A stretch of DNA of 64,000 nucleotides. Origin: Coprinus comatus (lineage: Eukaryota; Basidiomycota; Agaricomycetes; Agaricales; Agaricaceae). The stretch spans positions 1 through 64,000 of the forward strand of contig JAWPGT010000022.1 in NCBI GenBank assembly GCA_034638255.1, in the 5' to 3' direction. Positions 25,493-34,984 of this stretch are shown here, piece by piece. The translations under genes were made by a program, and so were the position numbers. Within the stretch, counting starts at the first letter, position 1; every line of letters begins with the position of its first letter. The notes under the pieces were generated by a model. That model was not told the DNA's origin and did no database searches. It was given only the letters and a program-made list of their open reading frames with translations.

Positions 25493-28400
25493 TCAAGTTC
25501 TTCGGGTGAAAACTAATGGAACTCTGGTTGGTCTGTTTTTTGTTTGTTTGTTTGTTTTTTGTTTTGGGGGAAAGGTTATCAGTATCGGTTACCCTAGAAA
25601 GAAGAGGGAGAAGAGAAGAGAACGAAATGGAAAAGGAGAAGGAGAAGGAGAAAGAGAAGAGGATGGATGAGAGGAGTTGAAGATAAGAAATAAAAATAAA
25701 AGAGAGAGAAGGGTAAAAGTAAAAGAGGGGTAAGATAGTAATGACACAAATCATTTCAAATATAGAGAGAAGATAAAAATCTAATTTCGAACTCACGTTA
25801 AGGTAATCATAGCTCTATTAGCCGTGATCCTTTTGAACTTTTCTTCAAATGTTTCATTCTTAAATTGAGGTTCTTCTTTGATTGTAATCTTGTATCGAGC
25901 TATGAACATGGTAAGGGCTGCTATGCCTTCGGTCTCGAAGAACCTAGAGCACGAGTTAGATCGGTTGGTTCTTTTTTCTTCTTGAAAATGGAAAACGGAA
26001 AAAGATTCAAAAGGTTAGTGAAGCCCTTTTGATAATTGGTCAACTCCGCCATAGGTTATCGGTTTACGTTTACCACACGGTAACGGGGAAGAGTGTTGGA
26101 AAGAATCGAAGATTGAAGATGATGATATTGAGAAACTGTCGGCTTACTTGCGTCCCAGACATGCTCTAGCACCACTACTGAATGGTAAAAAGGCATCTTT
26201 GTTCCAATCCGGTTTTAAAAATCGATCAGGCTTGAATGTATGCGGATCTTCCCAGTACTTTGCTAAACGAACGCGTAGGGTAAGTAAAGAGATTACAAGA
26301 ATAATCGGTTAAGAAAGATGAGCATATGCAATTATCCCTTGAGAATGGAACGTAGGGACGTAGAGGAGTTGAAGAAGTTGTAGTTGTAGGCAGTGAGGGA
26401 AGATGCAGTGCAAGTGCAAGTGATAAAGATACGCACGATTATAGTGTAAACCTGGAGCGTTAATCAAGATGTCTGTACCTTTAGGAACTGGAATAACACG
26501 AGTTTGTCCATGAATATTCGTAGTCGTCAAAGTCGTATCTTCTGCACTCCTCTTCGGAATTAGTGGAACCTAAGTAAAAAAAAAAACGCATAAGAAAGGT
26601 ACGAAAAAAAGATAAGAACAAAGAACAAATATTAGGGAGTAAAAAATGGAAGAATAGAGGGATAGAAGGTTCGTCGGTGTTAGTATATGATGAGATCGTT
26701 GTCGGAGGCGGAGATTTAGAATTGTATTTTTATTTATTTAGGATTGAGCTCAATTTTAATCGGATAATGATACTTACGGGGCTGAACATCCGGAGGGTTT
26801 CATAAAATACACTGGGTAAACATTCGGGTGGGGTATGTCAGTAAATCTGAAGTTGAAGTCTTATTCTCATTATTCGAAAGGAAAAGACTAACGCCATGGA
26901 TTGAGTGTAAAGAGGCATTTCTTCATAAGTCTAAAAATAGATTGCGTAAGCGTACAACTCCAGGTTTTGAACAACGAGGAATGGAGGAAGACGGAAAGAT
27001 CACTAACCGGTGTACGCCCAGTGGGATTTACGGATTTAATGTGTTGGTAAAGCTTTTCTTGTTCATCCGGGTAGAGTGCAAGAAGAGCAAAGGTAAAACA
27101 TAACGTATGCGCGGTGGTCTATACGAGGATAGCGAAGGTCGAGCTAAGAATGGAACTAAAACATGATAACAATGGAAAAACACACTTCGTGTCCGGCTAG
27201 GAGGAAGATGAAAATGTTGCCTAGAAAATATAAGAGTGTGGCTCGGGGTTTGCAAAATGGTACGACAAAAGACGGTTTCATTCGTACCGATCAGTTCATC
27301 GGTTGTGAGTTTACTGGCACCAGTGTCGGATTCTTCATTGTTTGCATCCAACAAACTACTGAAGAGATCATGTCGTTCCACTTTCTCTGAATGCATTCGG
27401 TTTTCAATCATTTCTGTCATATATTTCTAATTAATGGTTTTTAAATTTCAGTGTCCATGATTCAATGCTATGATGAAATTGTCTACTTACCTTCAATTCT
27501 TCGAACGCCAATGCAATTTCAGCAGTCTTTTCGGTGAGAGACATTAATCGGTCAGAAAGTATAAGTCTGATGATGACGAAGGTGGCAACTGAATGCAACG
27601 AGTCTTTGAACGATAGTTTGTGACCTTTCGGGATGACTGTGTCTGCTTCCCATGTCATCCTTCGCCCGAAGCCTGCGACACCAATAATGAACAACGCGAT
27701 CTTGTAACGAGTTTTTCGTTAGGGTTTATATGAAATAAGAATGCGGGTACTGGCGGCGCGGGCTTACTGGTAAAGTAATTTCAAGACAATGGTCAACTGT
27801 GATAACATCTCGACCCTTCCACTCGTTGTCGAAGAGGTCACTCATGATGACGACAGTTTCATCCCAGACGAGTTTGTTGTTACGCTGTAGTTAAGTTTGT
27901 TAGGCAACATAGAACCAACGCATCAAATAAAACGGAACACACATCAGAAAATGCAGGAGCTGAAATCTTACGATATTTTTTCCAGTCCTCGCCTTCTGAC
28001 GCGACAATATTATGACCAAAGAGGGTGAGGGCACCGTACTGGTCAACCGGTTTGGGGAATCGTGCTCGAGATGTAGTAATTTCCTTTATAGAGAATGGTT
28101 AGACAATTACTCCTCCATAGGTAAAGAAACTTGAAAAAACCTTTATTACTGCAGCATCTGCCACCACAAGGTCGGCTTTCGAAGGAATGACAGACACATG
28201 GGAGACAACATCACAATTTGCCCATTCGAAGACTGCACAGTATTATTTATTACCATCCTTCTCTGTGGGAGATTGAAGTGACGAACTAGAGTGTTTGTCC
28301 TTGAAGGCATAACTTGCACCTGGACAAATACCAGGTACTCTTGGCACAAAGTTTCCTAATGCACCATTTGCAGTGAAGAGAGTTCTAAAGCCTGGCAGAT

Positions 28401-28557
28401 TTCTGAATATTTGAAATCAGTAAACTAGACCAAAACGGGACGAATAAGTTGAAATAATAAAAGAAACGAACCCAACACTTCTCGCGTTCTTCCAGAAATC
28501 AACAGTCTTCTTGAGCGCGTATAAGATTGCCAGAGTCACAAAAGCCTGTTGCAACAT
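25493..28557 (-). CDS. Cytochrome P450 monooxygenase
   Basis: Membrane-anchored haem monooxygenase, many exons on the minus strand. ATG 28557 opens a hydrophobic N-terminal helix (LQQAFVTLAILYALKK) that anchors it in the ER. Signatures present in order: substrate-access region PGFRTLF...PGICPG; a helix C-type stretch EDWKKYRKISAPAFS (Trp/Arg haem contacts); IGVAGFGRR; the oxygen-binding I-helix FIFLLAGHETTAHT; the K-helix ETLR in FYETLRMFSP; VPKGTDILINAPGLHYN; and the haem loop AFLPFSSGARACLGRK with the cysteine ligand. The C-terminus is completed by a separate last exon (PTRVPLVFTRRT, stop at 25493) behind an intron of roughly 240 nt containing a GA-rich tract. The start is only 168 nt from the divergent SET gene. 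All key residues are intact; substrate and CYP family number are not assignable here. Confidence 0.9.
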
Positions 28558-28724
28558 TGTGGCCGAGAAGAACAAAGGCTACTGAGAGCAACAGACAGGT
28601 TACGGAGATGTAACCGAGGATTTGTCAAACATATGACCGACTCTGGGAGATTGCCGCCTACTCTGGGTAAAAATAGCCTTGCTACGTTTTGGGTTGGCGG
28701 AGTCGTGACGTCACATCACACCTG
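28558..28724. promoter_or_regulatory. Short divergent promoter shared by P450 and SET gene
   Basis: Only about 167 nt separate the P450 start from the proposed start of the SET gene on the other strand. A palindromic CRE-like core, tgacgtca, is visible at about 28707-28714. Its use is untested. Confidence 0.4.
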
Positions 28725-31182
28725 ATGTGAGTACGAACCGCCATCACGATAGGTATAATTGTTTATTATTCACATTAGGCCCGATGAATACATAGACCCA
28801 TCTTTCTACTTGGACTCTCCAAGTCCTCGCACTGAAGACGAGGAGGCCGCTGGTGAATGGCCATTTGAGATATGTTCCGAAGAAGTTGACAACGACGGCA
28901 GGCTTCGGTATGTGGACTTGCAAAAATTTACACATTATTCTCACCCAGTCTTTGTAGATATGAGGTCAATGTCTCCATTGCTTCCATTGCTACCTTCCGA
29001 GTCTCACACTCTGAAATTCTCTCAGATTGATTGGGATGGATGGAAACGTAAAGATGGTACAACTCAGACTTGGGGTGTGCTTGAAGACCGACACCTGAAG
29101 ACATGGCGAAAGTTGCAGCTCACTAAACGACAGAATCTAGTAAAAGAATCACTCGATATAGACCTTACACCATTCGTGGGTGTAGACATCCATAACACCG
29201 AAACGCGCCTTCGTGCTCAAGCCTTCGAGGAAAAATTGAAGGCTCGCGAAAAACTCGGCTTCACTCTAGAGGCAGAGATGCACAAGTTACACCAAGACAA
29301 AGGGATACCCCTCGACCCTGCTTACTCCTCATTATTCTCTTCAACTTCCCTCTCCTCTCTAGGTTCAGAACCCTCAGCCCCTGCACCTTCGGGGCGTGGT
29401 CTACGATTTTCAACTGTTCGCCAACAAGAAACCTCCTTGTCATCACCTATGGCGCGCGGTGTGCGAAAACAATCATCACAATCACAAACTCCAGAACGAA
29501 ATCGCGTTACTCCATTATCGTCCTCACGGCCCTCATCATCCACATCATCTTCGCCGATAATTACACGACTCCCTCTCCCCAAACGTCCTCCTTCCGCACA
29601 TATTTTGCCACAAAATAACACACAAGCTGATCCAGTGGGTCACATAGGAACGCCTCGTGATACACGTTCTGACCATACTTCCCGTCCCATTGTTCACCAT
29701 CAGACATCCGAACCAGCAAATTGTCCGCGGAAAGACAAAGGAAAGGCTCGAATGCGGGAGTGAGCACTTCCCAAGTCTCATACGCTCAATGTTGTAAAAC
29801 TTATGCTACCAGTAATCTACGATTGCAGTTCTCTAACGAATGGTCCAAGATTGCTTTGGAAAGTGGTTCGGCTCCAATACAATTTGTGAATGATGTTGAC
29901 GATGAAGAAATACCACCTCTGGATCCGGGATTCCAGTACATAGAGAAAGGTTATATTTAGTAGGTTGGACCCCTAGTTCCGAGAGTGCATTCGGATTAAC
30001 CAAGGGTTTGGCTTTTAAGTGCATCCGGTATTGATCCACAGGATGCGTCTTTTCAAATCGGATGTAATTGCAAACGATGTGACTCGGCTTCGAAATGCGA
30101 ATGTCAAGAGATTTCGAATATCGTGACTAAGAACGGTCGCAAGAACTTTGCTTACACCAAGGCGGTCAGTACAGGGGAAAGTCGTGTCCTAAATATTAAA
30201 TGGTTACACTTTCCAGGGATTGTTTGCGTTTAATGTCCCCAGAGGCGTAGAAGTTATCGAATGTAATGAAGTGAGTTAAAACACACTTGAGTCTCATGAC
30301 ACGTTCTCATTTGGATACACGTTCTCAAATAGACCTGTAATTGCGGACCAGAATGTCTGAATAGAATTGCTCAAAGGCCTAGAGATGTGTCCATGGAGAT
30401 ATTTAAAACTGCAGGCAAGGGTTGGGGAGTTCGTGCTTCTGTCGACATTGTTCGTGGTAAAGTGTTAGGACTGTATACTGGGTAAGTACCACATTTATTT
30501 TAATTACTTATTTCCAGACTAATCCCCTTCATCCCGTAGCCGCTTAATGTTTGTGGATGTACCCTTCTAATAAAGGTTTTGAAGCTGACCTCAGCGGATG
30601 CTTTAGCACAAGACAGGAAGCGCATGATATGAATGATGAAGTCGGTGGTTATTGTTTTGACTTGGACGGCGCCGAAGTTTTAGACGAAGATGAAGATGAA
30701 AATTCTGGAGAGAGGTATAGTGTTGAATCAAGGAATTGTGGTACGTATTTGTTATTGTGAATTGACTAGAAATATTGTAATGACATTTTATTTTCACAGG
30801 GAACTGGACCAGGTTTGTCAAGTACGTCGATCTATGCGTCTCAAAACCTCCCATTATAACTAATCATGCGCATATAGTCATTCATGTGGTCCTAACATGA
30901 GTATTTTCCTTGTGGTTTTCGATACAATACCCGACGTACGTGTTAAAAATCATTCCATTTTCCGAGTATAGTCTTGACAACACATCTCTTACGTGTCCTT
31001 TTTGTTAGACGAATCGACCTTATATTGTTTTTGTTGCTCGAGAAACTATACCAGCGGGTACTGAACTTACTGTTGACTATGATCCTGCCCATCCAAAAAA
31101 GCCGACACAGGAAGAACTTGAAGGGATGAAGGAGTGTAATTGTGGTCATGAGAACTGTAGAGGGCATGTTCGAATGTACTGA
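28725..31182 (+). CDS. Chromodomain + pre-SET/SET/post-SET histone lysine methyltransferase (SUV39/Clr4-like)
   Basis: Predicted nuclear H3K9 methyltransferase acting in heterochromatin. N-terminal region: a chromodomain-like segment built over short exons ([13 protein letters not shown], then a 16-nt exon, then [17 protein letters not shown]). A Ser/Pro-rich linker follows, ending KGKARMR. The pre-SET Zn cluster appears as [18 protein letters not shown] with a further [10 protein letters not shown]. The SET core shows [35 protein letters not shown] (cofactor-binding NHSC) and ELTVDYDP. The post-SET cysteines read [15 protein letters not shown] at the C-terminus. The start is unusual: no ATG opens the first long exon, but AT at 28725-28726, a 52-nt GTGAGT...TAG intron, and G at 28779 join to make an in-frame ATG ([12 protein letters not shown]). 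An AAG acceptor near 30016 is needed to enter the pre-SET exon. The domain set is secure; exon details less so. Confidence 0.87.
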
Positions 31183-31361
31183 GGACGCGGTCAATCATTC
31201 GTAGGGTAATCGTATCGTATATTCAGTATTGCGAAGGGTATATCGGTATTTACAAGCTAACTATTGTTCAAACTTTCAATGTTCAATTCAACAAGTAACA
31301 CAGAAACAGAAAATATTCAGCATGGTTCTCTTCCCCCAAACTCTAGTCGATTTCGCGGCCA

Positions 31362-32354
31362 TTAGTTAACTTTCTTCTTTCCATTGACGCTACCGGCGGA
31401 AGCAATCCGCAAAGACTGGACAATGTCTTTTCCCATTACCCAAACGATAATAGAAGGTACTATAATCCAAATCCTGTTATTTGAAAACCCAAGGCAACAT
31501 ACATGTTAGTAGAATTCTCCATAACGCAACAGAAATCAAAAGAAGAAAATCAAAAGAAAGATAAAACCCACCCATTAGGTAAAATCCAGAATACAAGTAA
31601 ATCACTCATCGTATTATGACCAATAGCACAATAGTTGCAAAAGTATTCTTGTAACCAATATAAGAGAGTTTTGCCAAGTGTAAGAGATGCAGCTGCAAAA
31701 CCGAGTAAAGGAGCTCCTGGCCATTCAATTATATGGGCGAGGTAGACGTAGAGGAGGTTTAGAATTGTTTCGACTACATTCATGAAAGCTGTAATGTCAC
31801 ATGTATTGAATTTTTGGATATTCGTGAGTAATGTTAGTCTGTTTTTGCTTTGACAAGATAATATACTTACATTGAGCATTAGTGAATCCATCACCACGGT
31901 TAAAAGAAGGTAAGCCGTAGATCTTTAGGATTTAGAATTTGTTAATTAAGGAAGGATATCTGCGCATGAATGAAGATAATGTCCTTACATAGTCTATCTA
32001 ATTTCAGGAATTTCAGTTAAAAATCATATTTTCTCAAACACTGGACCGAGATGAAGACTTACTTCTTGATAAATCGAATATGGACTCCATATCCAATGTA
32101 AATCCCCGCCCTGCCATTATTAAAAAAGAGAGTTAATAAACTTGGGGATATATGTATAAAATATGCAACACGAACCTTCATAGACCTAGGACTACAGTAT
32201 ATGATGTTCCATAAGAGCTCTAATTAGAAATGGTGTGGGGTAGGTAAAATAGGGAAATGACATACCGCATGAAACAATAGCCTACATCCCAAGCAATAAT
32301 AGGAGCAGACAGGAGAAACCAAGCAGTTATCAATTTGTAAGTTTTGACTGCCAT
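31362..32354 (-). CDS. Small multi-pass membrane protein, EXPERA/emopamil-binding-like
   Basis: Short multi-exon minus-strand gene encoding a polytopic membrane protein of roughly 190 residues. It starts MAVKTYKLITAWFLLSAPIIAWDVGYCFMR, then GGDLHWIWSPYSIYQE, a GLPSFNRGDGFTNAQ loop, and helices LLNVVETILNLLYVYLAHI, PLLGFAAASLTLGKTLLYWLQEYF and MSDLLVFWILPNG, ending in a lysine-rich tail (NGKKKVN). The helix number and the placement of Asp, Asn and Gln near helix ends recall the EXPERA fold of sterol isomerase/emopamil-binding proteins, but I cannot confirm the diagnostic residues. Function is therefore unassigned. The lysine-rich C-terminus could act as an ER-retention signal. It converges with the SET gene, with about 180 nt between stops. 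Confidence 0.72.
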
Positions 32355-34572
32355 AGCTTGTGTACACTTGAGATTGTGTTGTGTGTTTTTTGGTTGGTCG
32401 GTAAGGAAGGGTAAGGAAGGAGAGTTGTGGGAAATCAAACTCACGCAACCCTGTAGGTGTGTTTTGTATCTTCTCACGTCCAAATATAACTTTTTTTTCA
32501 GCACATCTTTCCGTGGCACTGAAATACTCGACGGACACTCGTGCTTTTAACTTTGCGACACTATTTATAAACTTGACAAAAAACATGGACACTACTTTTC
32601 AGACTTTTGGATTCGATAAAGACCCAGCTATGTACCCCTGAATAGTTGGTTTGGTTTTTTGTGTTTAGATGTTTAGATGAACAGAAGAAGTGATAATGAA
32701 CGGCGGAAATGGGGGTAGTGAGGAGTTGACTGTTGAATTTTAAGCCAGGACTGGAATTAATGAAGTCAATGGACTCAGGGGACACCTACAAGTAAAATGT
32801 GATGACCTGCGGTTACATGTTTCGCGCCGTTTAACGACTCTTGAACTTTCCGTGGTTTCAATACTACATAGTCAATACTACACAGGTACCTCTCTCACCC
32901 ATTGACCTCGTTTTCCAGGCACATAACTATATTTATAAGTAAGCCTGGTATTTTGAGATAAGGAACTGTCATACTACCTTGTCCGATGGTGGTCAGTTCA
33001 CCAATACAACAGATGAAATTCTATGAATGTACTAGGCCATCCAAAATTTACAGCTCCTTGTACCTGCCTCGCTGCCTCTGGCAGGTTGCTCATAACGGTC
33101 GACGTCCTGATTTAATACATTGGTATTTTTAGTACTTCAGTCGTAATACCATTGGCTGAAATGTTGGACACCATTGAGGTGTTTTGAATTCAGTTGAATT
33201 TTGGCGAATACCAACATCGCCACGTAGCATTATTACATTGCTTAACGAAGTCACGATCCATGATTGGTTTACAAGAGGTATTGGGACTGCTACAACTGAG
33301 ACAGCTAATTGGTTAGTGACCTTCTCCGTCGGACACTTGAAATGAAAATGTCAAATCAGTCCATGCTAGGGTCCGTTAAACGGAGGTATTTCACCGTCGG
33401 CTATGTTACCGCCGATTAGTATCTCGGTCGCATCCATCCATCTAGGTGTTTGTAAATAAAATACGAGGAGGCCTGGGTTTTCTCTAGAGTACATATACTA
33501 CAAATATTGATTCTTAGTATTAGATAGGCATCTAGCACCTGAGTGGACTTGTTAATATTATCCGAACTCTCGGGCGGAACTACATTCGGTGAATATGCCT
33601 CCTCAAAAATGTTTTGGTAACATTTACACCTTGTCACACTAACAATTTTGACATTCCTTCCTGCGTACTAGGAATACGATTGTATTCATCTATTCTCATC
33701 CATAATTCCGTTCGTTATCTTGTCCTCCAGGACCCATTCAAATGAGGTTTGTATATCTAACCCAAGGCCCACGCCGAATGGGTATGGATATCGAGATAAT
33801 AAAAAGTTGATAGCACCACTGGTCCGATCTTGCGCATCGCTGAAGCGAAGGACATGTGCTCCTGCTTACGACATATAAAGAAGGATAGACTATTTATGAA
33901 CAACATGTACAGGGCCCACAATGACTTCCGTGAGACTATTCATCTAAAAACTTTCACCGTTCATCGATTAATAGCCACATTGCAATCGATAAGTAAATGT
34001 GGGTTGATATTATCGCTGTGAAGTAACTATTAATTTACCGTCAATGTACTTTGTATTGTGTTGATGTGGCCGACGTGGGAGACAAGAGGACATATCATCC
34101 ATCCAAATGTAGTAACCTGGCAGGGTTCAGAATTTTCCCAGTCATCGCCGGATTCGCAATCTCCACTCAAACGAAGATCATCATAACAAAACCCTGAACA
34201 AACCCTCTCCAAACTATAATCCGTCCTAGCTCTGCACCTACTCTCCTGAAGATCACAACTACGGGCTACATAGATGTGTATGTTGACGCTTACAGCATTG
34301 AATTGTATACACCGCAAAAAGTACCGTTGTGCCTGGACATTTACCTCACTCGCTCCAAGGCACCGCTAAGGTACATGTCTCTGTTAGAAATGTAGGGTCC
34401 TACTAAAAATGGCAATGAAATTCTGTCTCGGTGGAGACATATAAAGGAGACATTTTTTTGTTATCCCTGTTAAACCCAAAAGTTTCTCCCCAACTTTCCG
34501 TTGTTAACTTGCCTACTCGCTGGTATATTTTTCTCTCTACCTACCACACACAGTCACACCAACATATTCGTA
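32355..34572. promoter_or_regulatory. Intergenic region; TATA-like box before the peptide-precursor gene
   Basis: About 2.2 kb with no recognised gene. Near its right end, gacatataaagg (about 34435-34446) forms a good TATA-like box about 130 nt before the ATG at 34573, followed by a CT-rich stretch and a caacatattcgta leader. The rest has short open frames without motifs. Confidence 0.5.
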
Positions 34573-34984
34573 ATGCGTGTTCAACTATTGCTCCTGGCAT
34601 CTTTCATCGGTGCTGCATTTGCTGCTCCTGTTCCCAACGCTAACAATGTATGTTATCATCTTTCCCTCCCCAATCTAAAGCATGTAAACTGATTATGATG
34701 TTATCATAGGATGTCGAAATTGTACGTTGAATGAATCAAGAGACTAAAGATTATATTGCTGATGAGTGAACTATTCTTAGCGGGTACCATACCCCCCTGG
34801 CTGGAAGCGCGAAGCAGAGGCAGGAGCACCGGGTTGGAAACGTGAAGCAGTGCCGGCACCATACCCCCCTGGCTGGAAGCGGGAGGCAGTCCCAGCTCCA
34901 TATCCCCCGGGCTGGAAACGCGATGCGGAGCCAGCACCATACCCTCCTGGCTGGAAGCGAGGGTTGAACGAGATTGAAGCATGA
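34573..34984 (+). CDS. Secreted Kex2-processed repeat peptide precursor (KEP; alpha-factor-like layout)
   Basis: Predicted 96-residue secretory precursor. Exons: 34573-34647 (signal peptide MRVQLLLLASFIGAAFA plus a short pro-segment), 34710-34721 (12-nt exon, DVEI), 34781-34984. All junctions are phase 0 with GTATGT/GTACGT donors and TAG acceptors; introns are 62 and 59 nt. The last exon is a repeat array: VPYPPGW-KR, EAEAGAPGW-KR, EAVPAPYPPGW-KR twice, DAEPAPYPPGW-KR, then GLNEIEA. Each of five Lys-Arg dibasic sites is the kind cut by the Golgi protease Kex2, and four of the five are followed by EA, EAEA or DA, the dipeptides trimmed by Ste13-type aminopeptidases in yeast alpha-factor maturation. 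Basidiomycete mating pheromones are normally CAAX-farnesylated and do not look like this, so a pheromone role should not be assumed. No cysteines, no CAAX box, no UstYa-type HxxHC protein nearby. Function unknown. Confidence 0.9.
34781..34963 (+). repeat. In-frame tandem peptide repeat (x-PYPPGW-KR units)
   Basis: Five coding units, four full (PYPPGWKR) and one short (GAPGWKR). Full units in the middle are 33 nt apart. The five KR sites are written with five different codon pairs (aagcgc, aaacgt, aagcgg, aaacgc, aagcga), so the array is old enough to have diverged at silent positions while the peptide stayed constant. Confidence 0.9.

Noticed and set aside
34573..34984. Interpretation of the repeat-peptide gene as a mating pheromone
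   Set aside because: Basidiomycete pheromone precursors end in a CAAX farnesylation box, which is absent, and no STE3-type receptor was identified in the window. The 51446-52894 membrane protein does not look like STE3.
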